This document shows positions 37,367 through 49,440 of a DNA stretch of 64,000 nt, one piece after another. Origin of the DNA: Nemertoderma westbladi (lineage: Eukaryota; Xenacoelomorpha; Nemertodermatida; Nemertodermatidae); the NCBI GenBank assembly GCA_032718475.1, contig JAUCBJ010008508.1, forward strand, positions 1 to 64,000, in the 5' to 3' direction. The notes under the pieces are model-generated. The model was not told the origin of the DNA. It saw only the letters and a list, made by a program, of their open reading frames with translations, and searched no databases. The number at the start of each line of letters is the position of its first letter. Position 1 is the first letter of the stretch. The position numbers and the translations under genes were made by a program.

Positions 37367-39568
37367 ACAGTAGCGGAGGGTGGTGATTTTTTTACTTTTT
37401 TTTTTTCGATTTCATTGTTCTACCATTACACAAAAGTTGCCAAATGGTAAAAAAATAAGGCAACAAAAATTTCGATGAATTTCGTCTTTAACATCACGGA
37501 TCCCAAGAGGGTTAAAATTTTGAGCCATCGCAATGCACCATAATGCAATTTATAATAATATAACACATTGATGAAAGATCAATGACTCAAGAAAGAACTT
37601 CTTGCATGCATCAATCAAATGTCATGAAATGGGTCCAAACTTAGTTAGATAAAAAATTTTTGATTTTGGGACCAAGGGAAGTAGTACCACAGGCACATGG
37701 CCAGAACCTACTCTTTGGCACAAGTGACTCTCATTCTAAATTTTCGCGATGGACAAATTTTATTTCTCCTACTGCCAGTGGCGGATCTAGGAATTTATGA
37801 AGGGGGCAGGGCCACATTTTATAAATACCAACACATAATCCTCTTATAGCCAGCTTAATGTTAAAAGAAAAAAAAATCTAAATATAACGCAATTAAAAGG
37901 AAAAACATATAACCCACCGCGCCACTGGCACCGCCATCCACACCACATAGATATTTTCAATAAAAATAATAGGCGGCTATTTTTTTAAATTAATCTATCT
38001 CATTCAATTTATAATCAGTATAGGGGATATTTATTTTATAAGTATAAAGACCGCAATGACAGAGTTAGTGGGGACAGACACCATCAAAACTAGCACAGTG
38101 CGAATAGTTCTTGAGATATTGCAGAAAATGTTAAGTCCAGCAAAAGTCAACATGAGTGCCTTGATGATTTATAGACAAATACACTAAAAATGTAACTTCT
38201 AATTCTCTTAAATCATTAAAAATATACACATCACTGCAACGAATTGATTTAGCGTATACAGACACCTTCAAAATGAAAGAGTAGTGATTAGTTCACTGTA
38301 GTTTTTGTACAAGATGTATGGAATCGGTCAACTCAATATCAAGTATTAATTGGTGGACATAGTCTTGACTTTTTGTAAAACGCACCACCCTACGGAGTAG
38401 GTGTAGGAGTGGGTTTAGGGTCACTCCCGTATAAAGCATTCTGCACAGTTTTTAATACAAAGACATTTCAAATACAATAATGCTACTCCAGCTCCTCGAA
38501 GTTTGGTTCTCGGGATGTGGTATACTGTAGGGTGTGACCAAAGGGCCATATTTCAATTATAATCAAATCATCATTTCACTCCCCTTGAGCCAAATTTCAG
38601 TAAGAGCTGTAATATCAAACAATATATATCAACAATATAATCCATAATAGGAGCAGTCTTAATATAAATTGACCTAGAGACATATTTTCATGTTGTGTTT
38701 GGCTCCGAGTTCGAAGGAGTTACACAGGGATTATTAACAGCGACATCTTCAAAAACTCATCTAAATATTCTTTCTCAACTTTACTTTCCCTTAATTCATC
38801 CTTACAGTATGTCATATGGTGTTCTACATGTAATTTATGGTAAAAAAATCACCCCTCTCCACTCTTAATAATCTTCGAATAAAAATTATTAAAAATATTT
38901 CGTTGTTTAATCTTTACCCGATCTTTGTCCAACCCTATCTATAAATCATTATCGATTATCACTTTGAATCTCTATACAAACATCAAACTACCTACATAAC
39001 TCATGTACGAAATAAATAAAACATACTTCCCTCCACTGGTCAACTATTTCAGAAAATCTTCCACAGCTATTCTAACAGCTTGGTTACCCCCTCTGTGATT
39101 CTGTAATTCCAAAATTTGTACACTACCCGGTTTAAAAGAACGCATGTGTTTGTGATTAGTCCGTCAAACACATCGTTAAAAATAGACGCATTTGACTTAT
39201 CATTCGAGTTTAAGACCCCTTGAACAGTTCCTATAAGAAATGTATAATTGTATTAATTATAACTGTATAATTAATTCTAATTGTACATTAATCTCAAAAC
39301 ATTCGTACCGTATATGCCATGTCCCCATTCTTCACCATAGGCGCATTCTTGGTTTTCACTAGCCACAAATAGTCAGACAATATCTCACTAAATTTCACTA
39401 AAATTAGTGTGAAGTTTGCGCTATCTAGTGTGAGTACAAACACGGCCCCTGGAAATAATCTTTTGAACGATTAATATAATTTAGAATGAATCGTATTTGC
39501 ACTATAAATCATATTTAAATCATTTCAGTAGAACATGTTTCAGCTTGCGAAAAATTTATTTCGAATTT
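37367..39568. other. Intron 4 segment, no gene seen
   Basis: AT-rich sequence. At 37788 the phrase AGTGGCGGATC followed by a G-rich run resembles the terminus of hAT-type MITEs. Nothing else is supported. Confidence 0.35.
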
Positions 39569-39680
39569 AGCCTGTGGATCCGCCACTGAAAAAGTGGGGG
39601 GGGGGGGGGGGGGGGCGTCCAGACCCCCCCCCCCGGGATTTGCGCCACTGGTGTTGGGGGAGGGGGGGGGGGGGGGGTGG
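39569..39680. repeat. Long G and C tracts with CAGTGGCG-type termini
   Basis: A G run of about 19 at 39597-39615, a C run of 13 at about 39623-39635, and a second G-rich stretch at 39656-39678. On the minus strand CAGTGGCGGATC starts near 39589 and CAGTGGCGCAAATCCC near 39652. This resembles two facing or nested ends of a GC-rich-ended DNA-transposon family, next to the tail of LINE B1. The G runs could form G-quadruplexes. Their exact length is probably unreliable in an assembly. Confidence 0.5.
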
Positions 39681-39783
39681 TAGTTAGTATATTTCTGACC
39701 GGTGATACGTACACATTTCTTTTGAAATTTAGTTCCAAAAACACATGTCATACGCACTGGTATTCTTGCACGGTATTCTTGTA

Positions 39784-41570
39784 CTACTACTACTAGGTCG
39801 AGCGAACTTGGACAGTGGAAATGAGATCCGTCCAGGCTTCCCGATTCTCCATAGTTGTCGCAATTTCGTTTCTCCCAAGTTCAGTATCACTTTCAAGTTG
39901 ATCTATATATGTTATGGCTCATCGTTCACGGCTACGCTTTCCATGAGTTGGTTGCCAGAGAAGTAGATCTGATATGACCTCGTCTTTACTTCGCCAGCAG
40001 TGCCCACTGAATCTTAATCGGCGTTCACGGAGGGTGGTTGATACAGGTGGTATTGTACCATAAAGCTCGGCGTCTGTCATGTGTTGTCTCCAGCTGATGT
40101 ATAAGGCTGCCCTTAGTAGTCTTGTGTAGCAACCATCAATTCGTTGTTCAAGTGATTTAGTCAGTGTCCAGGTCTCACCCCCGTATAAAAATACACTTTC
40201 CACTGTGGCTCGAAAGAACTTAGTCTTCAGGTGCCTGGAGAGATCTGATTTCCAGATGGTATCCATTTTTGATAGAGCTACCCAAGCCTTTGCTTTCCTA
40301 ACTTCTATGTCCTTTTTGCTACTCTCTATCCATGATCCAAGGTACTGGAAGTCATTGACCTTCCTTAGTTGATTATTATCAATGGTTGTCAAGTTTCCAT
40401 CAACATTAAAGGTCATGAATTCGGTCTTGGTAGCATTTATATGCAATCCAACCTCCTTAGCAGCCCTCTCCACTTTATTTAGTAGAAGCTGTGCATCTGC
40501 TAGCGTATTAGAGAGCAGGGCGATGTCATCTGCACAGTCGGTGCCTGTGATTGTAGTTGCCGGATATCTACTACTTCTGCGTTCTTGAAGTGTAAATCCC
40601 AGATCTTCACCCTTTGTGGCCGTCCTCATTGCGTAATCCAGCACAATTACAAATAGTAATGGTGCTAATGTGTCACCTTGCAGTACGCCAGCCAGGATTG
40701 AGAAAAACTTAGTTTCACCATCTGGTGAGAGTACCTGCGCTTCTGTGTCACAATATAACAATCCAATGCCAGCAACAATTACTTCTGATATTCCATAAGC
40801 TCTTAGGATTTCAAACATTTTACCTCTATGGATGGAGTCGAATGCCTTCTTGAAGTCCACAAAAGTAATGACTGCGGGGAGATTCTTTGACTTAATTCCT
40901 TCAATCAGTCTCCGTAGTGCAAGTATCTGAGCTATTGTTGATCTACTTGGTCGAAATCCGTTTTGGCTCTTACGCAGTAGTTTCTCTATGTGAGGCCTAA
41001 TCCTATATAGAATCATTTATTGTATATTTTGGCAGCTACCACAAGCAGACAGATCCCACGATAGTTTGTTGGTATGCCGAGGTCTCCTTTCTTGGGGAGA
41101 GGCTTTAGTTAGTCCAAATTGGTGGTGGCTTTACCCATTTTAACATCTGGTTGCAAACATTCAATAATGGTCTGTTTAGCACTCCGGTTTTCCATACCTC
41201 CGCTGGGATTTCATCTAATCCACTCGCTTTATTATTGGACATGCTTTTTTTAATGCTTCTTTGGAGTTCGGCAGGTGGGAAGACCCCTGTTTCTATAGGT
41301 AGTGCCTTGTCATATATTTTTATTGTAGGGCTGACCTCGATGTTTGGTGGCTGCCCAAGCAACTTGCTGAAGTGATTTTTCCATTTCCCAACACATTCTT
41401 CAGGACTATTGGCTTTCTCAACCTTGTTAATGTTTTCGTTTGTTGGTTCTTCGGTTTTAACTTTGTAGGCTATCTTAAGATCTTGCTAGAATATTGATAT
41501 AAGTTTCTTCTAAATGTTCCTAGCCGTTTCTGTAGATCAGATGTGAGTAGCTTTAAGCGACAGGGTTGAA
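39784..41570 (-). mobile_element. LINE B1: RTE-like retrotransposon
   Basis: Reverse-strand element of family B, with a second copy at 49977-51480. The 3' end is (TAG)4 at 39784-39795, and the frame reads VRST then TAG, so the stop codon is the first tail unit. The longest open part, 39919-41016 (365 codons), has NGFRPSRSTIAQILALRRLI, FVDFKKAFDSI (motif A), AGVLQGDTLAPLLFVIVLDY (motif B), TDCADD (motif C with Cys where copy B2 has Phe) and a thumb (FQYLGSWIESS, RKAKAWVAL). Upstream, in another frame, is a fingers segment (NNKASGLDEIPAEVWK, 41105-41362). A premature TGA follows RSRER near 39918. The endonuclease is missing. It lies in intron 4. Confidence 0.88.
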
Positions 41571-43511
41571 GGGTAGAGCTGGGTTTTGTCTTGTACCATG
41601 CGGGCTTCTGATCTTCTCAGCAGCAAGAGCACAGCATGGAATGCTATACAGTATAGCGACACAACTTCTTCTGCTCTATTGGTTTGACTTTCAGTAACTA
41701 CTAGGCACAGTGTACAGTACACTATCAAACAGGAATTCTGTCACTTACCCTTTAATTGGGGCTAATTTGGCTTATATTTGGCAAAACATTTAATATTATT
41801 GATGTTATATATTTTTTGAATTCATTGAGTGTTTATCGCTTGGCTTGTGTGGTATTAAACTATTCAAAAAAATTGGTCATGAAACAATTGGACGATTTAA
41901 TTGGTGCCGGCAGAACTTACAGAGGTTCTTTTCTTACTAATGTCACTTATAAAAGGCAATCAATAAAACATAATCTGTATGGTTGGTCCATATGGGATTG
42001 GTGTATTTTCTGGTCAACTAAGCCCCCATCTATGAGAATGAGCACCCCCCCCCCCCTCCCAATACTGTATAGTAATAAAATGGTGTTTTAAATGATGAAT
42101 AATCCAATTAAAAATAAATTGAAGAAATTATTTTTTTGAAAAATCTCCTTTTTCTCACTACTGTAGTATTATACAAAATGAGAGATTAATCTAACATTGT
42201 TTCACTAATTTTCCAGAAATTTGTTAAGAAATGTAAAAAATTTGTTAAAAACGACTTTCTTTCACTAATCGTTTACTTGTTATAACTAATTTTCCAGCCT
42301 TCAGCTCACACATTAAGAAAATTAAACTAAATTGTTTATTCCTGGATGGAACGGCAGGGAGTTTCGACCCCTGCCATACAGGTACAGACAGGCTGACAGG
42401 GTGTAGGCTACTGTACAATGTGTAAAAAGGCGTTACAGATATTTACAGTAAGAGACACAAATTAAAATTGAGTGATTATATCACAAAATCTGTATTTGAG
42501 AAATTGAAACAGTAATAGTAACTTCTTGAAGATCTGGACGTGATCCACAATTTTAGTGAGGAGGCTGAAGCTACGTTTTTTTGGGAGATTTGATTCCTAC
42601 GAATTACCCAAAATACCCCACAATAAAACTAACTTACGGTTTTAACTGTAAGCTGGTAAGGGAACGGAACATAGGTGACAGCTTTTTTGGGTATTTTTGA
42701 ACTATATTGGGGTTTTTTGATGTCTTTTGGGGTGTTTTGTGGTAATTCGTAGGACCGGGACAGGGATGAAATCCAAGGATTTAGTGTTAATGCTGACCGT
42801 GATACTTTAAAAAAAAAAACAATATTTCGATATACTGTAAAAACGTAACGGAAAACATTCTTTCCCACTCATTTTCTCTAGCGACATTCAGGTATTCTGC
42901 CTTCGAATTTTGAATTTTCCACTTGTTGGCATACTAGCTGGAAAAAACTTTCCAACGCATGTAATACTCAACCACTTGGACAGAATACATACAGTACAGA
43001 TAACTCAACAAGCGAGGGTAGAATTTCGCTAGAGATAATGAGTTGGAAAGAGTGTTTTCTGTTACGTTTTCATACCGAAATATATATCGTAACATTGTTC
43101 ACCTAATGGAATTTCTCCTGTTGGTACTGCTGATACTAGTACCATCACGCCTAAAGTGTCAGACAGTAGGTGTATTCCCATGACAATGAAACATGACTGG
43201 GCTTTCACTAAAGATTGAGCTTGTAGAAGCTTCAGTAAACGTTGGACTACATGTACTACAGGATATACTGCTACCAGTACCAGTACATGCTGCGTTTCCG
43301 TTAATTTCATCAACTTCTTAGAATATTTGGTTACGCAAATTGGTCAGGGCTTGACTTCTATGTGTTAAGCAAGGCCCAGATTCAGTATGCCCTGCCCTGG
43401 TTCAGAACAAGACAGTAGGACCACCCAGTAGGAATAGGATCCGGCGATAGGCTTACGGTACTGCAGTAAGTACCGGTCAGTATAGCTCTTAAGCTCAAAG
43501 TACCATAGCAG
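41571..43511. other. Intron 4 segment, no gene seen
   Basis: AT-rich. A run of C lies near 42042-42056. Open frames of 60-110 codons here show no recognisable domains. Possible low-copy decayed repeats, but I cannot name one. Confidence 0.35.
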
Positions 43512-44030
43512 AAAGTTTAGTTTTAAAATTATTTTAAAACTAAACTTTTAAAAATTAGTCTTGACTTATTTTAAAACTCAACTTTTTTAAAAGTTTAGTT
43601 TTAAAATAAGGCGACTTATTTCAAAACTAGACGAAGCGGAAGATGGAAGATGAAAAAGCGGATATAGAAGATGATTAGCTTTCTAGAAAACGTGTTTAAA
43701 TAATAATTATAAAACAGATCCACCTCCGAAGAAGTTTTAAAAGGGAATTAAGGTAACGTTTTGCAAACGTGTTACTGAATAAGAAAGCAAGGACATTATT
43801 ATGTCGTCATTAACTTACTATTATTGTAATAACGAAGATTTGGAACTAAATTTGTGCATTAAATTGTTTGTAGACCTACTAATATGTAGAGTTTTAAACG
43901 CTCAGCGAAATAGTAATTACCTATTGAATTTATATCAATAACAAATTAATTATATTAATAAATTTTGTTATATAATGAATACATATTCATTAAAAAAAAA
44001 CTAGACTTTTTTAAAGTTTAGTTTTAAAAT
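43512..44030. repeat. AT-rich palindromic repeat cluster
   Basis: 43512-43529 and 43531-43548 are perfect 18-bp reverse complements separated by one base (arm AAAGTTTAGTTTTAAAAT). The same arm recurs at about 43590-43606 and again near 44012-44030 before GGGCC, with inverted partial copies at 43567-43585. This looks like the termini of a small inverted-repeat element, possibly spanning 43.5-44.03 kb, with no coding content. Confidence 0.6.
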
Positions 44031-44966
44031 GGGCCGGAATAAGCCACGGTACCAAACCCAAATTAGTAACCCTAAGTGATGAGGCATTTTGTGAGACTAC
44101 CTAAGACATTTTGTGGAATTTTGGATCCTTGCTATTGGTGGATTGGACCGAAGGGCCGCCAATGGTAATGTCCGAAATTCCAGGAAATTTCTTAGGACAA
44201 GACATTATTATGGTCAATTTCTTAAAATACGTCGTTTATTACTGTCGTTTATTTTGTAATTGCAATGGGCCTAGTGCAGTAGTGGATTTCTTTCTACATA
44301 TCAGTGTTAATTTTTTCATTTGAATACCTGTATTTGTAATTCGACAATGAATTTTCTAGTTAAATTATTCAACTGTCTGACTGTATAGATAGGCCTACTG
44401 TACATTAATATGGGCAATTTCTTAATTATTACGTTTTTTGTTTAATTTGTAATAGACCTAGTGAATTTACAATCTTACAGTACTTATCAGTATTAATTGT
44501 TCTTTAGCACCTAGGGCATAAGAGGATTAAAAAAATACTGTATAAGCAAAAATCCGCCCCCTAGAATTTTGCTGGGGGGCAATTGCCCCCCCCCCCCCCA
44601 GTCCCGTACGCCTATGGGCCCAATTCCTCTCTAATGGAACGCACCATAAATTTTGCCGCTAGAAGAAATGCTGGATGTCTACCCGCACTTGCATCTGCGC
44701 CCTCGGCCTCAGCATAAGACCACTCCAAATTGCCAAGGTCAACCACGGCAACCCAAACACTCGAGTAAAGCCCGAGACCCCCCCCCCCCCCCCCCCACCC
44801 CACCAAAGGTTTTAATCTCTCTACTAATCGAAGCAATTTTAATGAATTATAATTACATTGAACTCCATTAAGTTATTGTTTTATTTATATTTCTACTCAT
44901 TTTTAAGTATTTCCCCTTAGTAAGGCATTTGATTTTATCTGCATTTAGTCTTAATTTCCTCCACAG
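44031..44966. other. Intron 4 end, with poly-C tracts
   Basis: No gene. A poly-C stretch at about 44585-44599 sits between GGGGGGCAATTG and CAGTCCCGTACGCCTATG, a configuration seen at ends of GC-rich-terminus MITEs. A second C run lies at about 44779-44797. A polypyrimidine stretch and CCACAG lead into exon 5. Confidence 0.4.
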
Positions 44967-45120
44967 GTGTATGATGGGCCTACCACAGGATCTCCACAAC
45001 TGGCTTCTTTAAACGGAACATCTTTACCTTCCTCAATTACAACCACATCCAATACGATGACCCTGAAATTAACTTCGGATGGTAGTGTTACTAGATCTGG
45101 ATTTAAGTTAACTTACAAAC
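44967..45120 (+). CDS. CUB-CUB-EGF secreted protein, exon 5 (second half of CUB2)
   Basis: Residues 205-255 plus one base, phase 0 in and phase 1 out, like exon 3. It starts VYDGPTTGSP and ends TSDGSVTRSGFKLTYK, the last CUB strand. Asp242 matches Asp132 of CUB1. Asn220-Gly-Thr is a possible N-glycosylation site. It lacks cysteines, as does exon 3. The acceptor is CCACAG at 44961-44966 and the donor is GTAAGT at 45121. Intron 4 before it is 10.2 kb and carries LINE A2 and LINE B1. Confidence 0.85.
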
Positions 45121-45691
45121 GTAAGTATTTTCAATTTAGCGAAATTCAACTATTCTGTCTGAGTTGTTTTTTACACGAGTTGGCAGAGCGAGTGTTAAAA
45201 TGCCTAGTGGAAAACTCAACACACGAGGTCAGAATCATTTATCATTTTTATCATTTATCATCATTAATCATTTGCAAACCTTTTTTACTTCGATGCTCTT
45301 TCAACACATGTAATAAAAAAATTTAAGAAATTGCAGCAAAAATATTTTAAACACTATAGAATAATTCAATGGAGCCTTTACGTGCATTCAACTTCTGGTG
45401 TCTGCTGTCTCTAATATATAATTTATCTATAATATAAAAATTGAAAAGAGAAGTGTCAAGTGGTATACATAGTATTTCGAAGTTCTGTAGGGAGAATGAG
45501 TGTCAGTGGACCGCAACAACCGTACCCAACCAGTCGTCATTTGACAATTGACCACTGAATTTCAAGGGATAGAGAAGTAGTTATTAGTACTCCCTAAGAC
45601 CTTAGTGAATAGCGCAAAGGTCTACAAGTCTCACATGAAAAATTATATGAAATTGAATTTCTAAAAAGTCTGTTAATTGTCTGTGATTGTA
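45121..45691. other. Intron 5 segment, nothing recognised
   Basis: AT-rich unique sequence. A 119-codon frame continuing from exon 5 is read-through of the intron and has no domain. Confidence 0.4.
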
Positions 45692-46290
45692 ATTGAGATT
45701 TTATGAAATTTGAGATACAGATACTGTAGTTCCACGTAACTCCTCATGGGTGGGTGAGTCAAATTTTTTATTTTGGCTCTCATTTTTTGGCTACAAGCGT
45801 TTAAGAAATGTATCTCCATCGATATTGCACCAGTTACACCGCAGTTATTCTTCGCCTTGAAATTGCTTTGTTGGTACCGATGGAAAGCTAACCATGCAAG
45901 GATTCCAAATATGTAACATAATCTGAATTTCGTTGAAAATAGCAGAGATATTAGCGTACAAAATTTGCATGGTTTTGTACTTGTGCGAAGCTATTTTATT
46001 CTATTTAATAATTACACTATATTCTGGAACATTTTGTTTATGTATCAATAGCAATAGCTACTTTGAATCCTTGCTCGGCCAGTACAAATAAATCACTATA
46101 AAGTTTAAGAATACCGACTCACCCACCCAGGAGGAGTTAACATGAAACTACAGTATCTCTATTTCAAATTTCATGCAATCTCAATAAGATTCGTAGAACA
46201 TATTTTTTTTGGAGAATAACGACTATTCCGACTATAACGACTATAACTATTCCAGGACATGGTGTACTGTGCATTAACTCACTACCCATT
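45692..46290. mobile_element. Element with about 70-bp terminal inverted repeats
   Basis: 45692-45760 and 46116-46186 are imperfect reverse complements (TGGGTGGGTGAGTC, ATGAAATTTGA and AGATACTGTAGTT in both). The right arm may continue to about 46290 (ACACCATGTCCTGG read on minus). The interior matches the repeat at 30.5-30.84 kb. The size and lack of coding sequence fit a MITE or foldback element. Both copies are in introns of the CUB gene. Confidence 0.65.
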
Positions 46291-46449
46291 AGTACTACAA
46301 TATAATACATCATTTCGTATGTTAGTAATTTTGGAAGTTCTTGCATTCCTGGTTCATCGTTTTTCCTTTTTGTGGTTTTAAACGCGTTTTCACACTATTT
46401 ATTACACTTTGGTAAAGGCTCGCGACTAACGTCGTCATGTTGATTAGGA

Positions 46450-47362
46450 GTTTAGTTCCTGTGGTTTGTTAAGTGTTTTAAAAGTGTTTTTAAGGTGATG
46501 AGCGCTTTTCTTTCTTTATTCGCATTTGTCTTTATGCTTGTTGGCGTATCTGTGATTGTTGTTAGATTTTTAACTGTCACGTCAGCTTAATGATTTTTGC
46601 TGGGAGTCCATATTCTCGGTCGAGAGCTTCCCAAGCCATTTCAAATCCGTTGCTAATCCCCAGGTATTCACGCACGATGTCGTATGCTGCTCCCGATGTG
46701 AAACACTAGATATTTTAAGCAATCCGGTCTTGATAGGTTCTTCGTTAGTATCTCGTTGCTGTACATGTTACGGAATTGGATGTATTCTTCTGGTTTTGTT
46801 CCATCGAATTTAAAAAGGATCAACTGCTGGCAGTTCAAGTTTAATCTTCAAGGCGTCGACTAATGTACGCATCGAGTTTGCTTCATTCCATTGTGCTGTA
46901 TCTGTTGATGTTTCATTCCTTTGTGGTGTTGTTTGAACTTCTGTCCTCGTTTTTTGTTTAGGTTGTCTACCTGGATAGGATATGGGTGATAATTCTTGTT
47001 GTATGCTGTTGCTATGCAACCGGTTTGGTACTGCAGTTGTTACCGGTACGGTGCCTTCACAGTCTGCATGAGCGTGTTGTCGGTTGTTGGCTCATCCACC
47101 CAGTGTGGTGGCCCTAACTGTGTGGCTCTCTCCCAACCCTGTTCCTGATGATTATACAGTATATGTAATGGTCACGCTGTTGTTGTTGTATGACCATTGT
47201 TATATGTGGATGGGGTGGATTATTTTGGGTATGTGTAATATATTCCCCTGTATTATATGTTATACTGTATGCAGTAGAATTAATTAGATTTTGTTCGTAA
47301 TGCTGCATATAATAATTATTATCCTCCCGTCCAATTGCTATTTGATTTCGAATAGGCTCCAC
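46450..47362 (-). pseudogene. BEL/Pao-like gag relic
   Basis: On the minus strand a frame from 47019 runs LVDALKIKLELPAVDPF, then FKFDGTKPEEYIQFRN and CLKYLVFHIG. After a one-base shift near 46690 it continues AAYDIVREYLGIS and WEALDREYGLPAKII, to about 46580. The pattern (an LP..F.G....Y..F region, a K..YL step, then a Y..AW..L...YG.P segment) is that of the DUF1759 gag region of BEL/Pao retrotransposons. A further lysine-rich stretch lies in another frame to about 46490. An N/Q-rich frame at 47114-47362 could be its N-terminal part. Several frameshifts make it dead. No adjoining protease or RT of the same type is visible. Confidence 0.5.
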
Positions 47363-47562
47363 TTCCAGTTGGGGGTTAGGCCTATCTGTGTAATAAGTTC
47401 TATATCAATAAATTGGCCTACCCTAGTTATTGGCAGTAAATGGTTGCCTAGCTACCGGCTGATATGGGTTTACTTCACGTTTTAGTGGTATACATTATTT
47501 TTGTCCATGTTTGACTTCATCCCTTTTATTCTTGAAACGCACATTGTTTTCTGTGCAATTAT

Positions 47563-48238
47563 CTACTACTAGGATCGGCATGTTGCATTGCAGCTGCATT
47601 TTTAAGAATGATGTACCGCCTTGAAGACAAAATTGCACCGCCACATCTCCCTATCAGCCATGACATTTGATAGATCATCCGCATCTTCAATGCCTGTGTC
47701 CTTTAAGATGCGTCTCAAGAAAGTCATGGGCTGTCCAACACTCTTATTCACTCCATGAGGCTGCCAAAGCACAAGATTATGCACTGGCTGGTCTTCATGG
47801 TGAAAGCAATGTCCTGCAAAGTGGAGGCAGCTTTGTTCTAGTGTCAAGCTTGGGGGAACAAATGAGACACCTCTAATGTTATATAGTGTCTGGTTGGAGA
47901 TGTGTGCATTGTACTTGACACAATGAACCCGGCGTAGCATTCTTGTGAATGTGCCATCCAGAGATTTGGTGACCTCAGCAGTTAGAGCCCAGCATGGACT
48001 CCCATAGGAGTATTGGAACTACTGCTGCTCTAAATAATTGGACCTTAAGTTTCCGATTAATTCTATGTGACTTCGAAATCCCGGAAAGCCTATTCAAGGC
48101 TGCCCATGCCTTTCCCTTATGTATTCGAAGGTGCTTACCTGACTTCTGGATCCATGATCCCAGGTAACAGAAGTCGTCCACCTGCTCAAGCATACCATCC
48201 TTTGAGCTTATGCTCATCCAGTCAGAGACTTGCTGATA
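47563..48238 (-). mobile_element. LINE A3: 3' fragment
   Basis: Reverse-strand, 5'-truncated copy of family A. The (CTA)3 at 47563-47571 is the TAG tail, followed by the diagnostic GCATGCCGATC-like end (here GGATCGGCATGTTGCATTGC on +). The minus strand codes the post-RT region: SISSKDGMLEQVDDFCYLGSW (47975-48217) and FAGHCFHHEDQPVHNLVLWQ (47602-47940), in two frames. Its truncated end abuts the gypsy pol relic at 48240. Confidence 0.85.
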
Positions 48239-48239
48239 G

Positions 48240-49440
48240 CTGGATAAGATATTTCTGACTACAAGTATCTTCTGGTGATTTCTGCGAATGACATCGGCAG
48301 CAAGCTTTTGAAAACTTGATACAGAGATGAAGAGCTAGTTTCTTCAATTAATTCATGGGAAACTTGCTGAGTGCATTACAAACTTCGCAATTGTCTACAA
48401 TGTCCTGGATCGTCTTAGTGAAACCAAAACCAAAATAGTAACGATTAAACAAAAAAACATCTGATGTTATGAAGGGTGGCTGAAGGAAGAGTGTATGTAA
48501 AATAGTGAGCAGTCCCACAGAGATATCCTTAGGTACAACAGTAAGATCTCTGGAATGTTCAAATGGGTCATGTTTCCGAATGACAATCAAATCAGAAGAG
48601 CTGCTAATCGATGGAATGCGAAGATATTCCTTAAGATGTCATCCTCCTTTGCCCTTTCTTAGCAGTTTAGATCCATTCTTCAAGTGGATGTATGCCTTGC
48701 GAAGAACAGGACATGCATGTTGGGCAGCACACCATAATGTATTATTTAAATAAGGCATATGAATTCTTACAGGTAGAACTTCAGATATAGAGATATCATA
48801 AACAACAGAATCCACTGTATCTGAGATGAATTTACAAATCTGACAATTGGGATAAGTGCAGATTGCTGGGTTTCTAGACTGATAATTGCTAACAGAGTTG
48901 TTGGCACTCTTAATGTGACGAACACTAATATTAAGTGAACTTAGAATGGTAAGAAAAGTGGACACTCGGGCTGAGGAGGAAAATTCACCATGGCATAGTT
49001 TCTTCACTCAACACAAGGACGGCTATCAGTAATCTGAGTAGTATGTATACTATTGCAAATAATAGACCTCCAATTTTGAGCAGAAGAGCCAATGGCCAAG
49101 GCCTCGACTTCACAGGGAAGCTACTTTGTCTGATGGTCACACAATTTGAAGATGTAAAAATCTGCAATTCCTTCTCTTTTTTTTATCCCCACGGACCACG
49201 AACAGAGTAGCCCCTACACCTTTATTGGAAACTTTACAGGCATCATCATCAGAAATAACAAGCCAGTCACAACTTGTAGGTATGGTTATAGTATTAGGTG
49301 AATGCAGTGTATCCTGGACTTTCTTAAAAGCAGACTGCAATTCTGGAGACCAAGATAATTTCTCATTACCTTTCAGACCCTTAATGCTATCTATCCTCAA
49401 GGGGTGCCAATAAAGAGGAGTAACCTTCTATACACCTGGA
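48240..49440 (-). pseudogene. Ty3/gypsy-type pol relic (RNase H to integrase start)
   Basis: Read on minus from 49400: SWSPELQSAFKKVQDTL and ISDDDACKVSNKGVGATLFV (connection and RNase H start), then in another frame LPCEVEALAIGSSAQNW and ITDSRPCVE (catalytic Glu and Asp), then FLTILSSLNISVRHIKSANN (RNase H end), YPNCQICKFI, then the integrase zinc-binding part RYYFGFGFTKTI and CEVCNAL, and finally LAADVIRRNHQKILVVRN, the region of the first integrase Asp, near 48250-48300. In-frame stops and frameshifts are plentiful. The RT, protease, gag and LTRs of this element are not found in the window. Confidence 0.75.

Noticed and set aside
39556-39757. Proline-rich minus-strand frames
   Set aside because: Translation of poly-C/poly-G tracts.
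43062-43313. 83-codon hydrophobic minus-strand frame
   Set aside because: No domain, AT-rich surroundings, no splice context. A frame of this length is expected by chance.
44653-44871. Frame with a polyproline run beside exon 5
   Set aside because: Produced by a C-run. Exon 5 itself is in a different frame and well supported.
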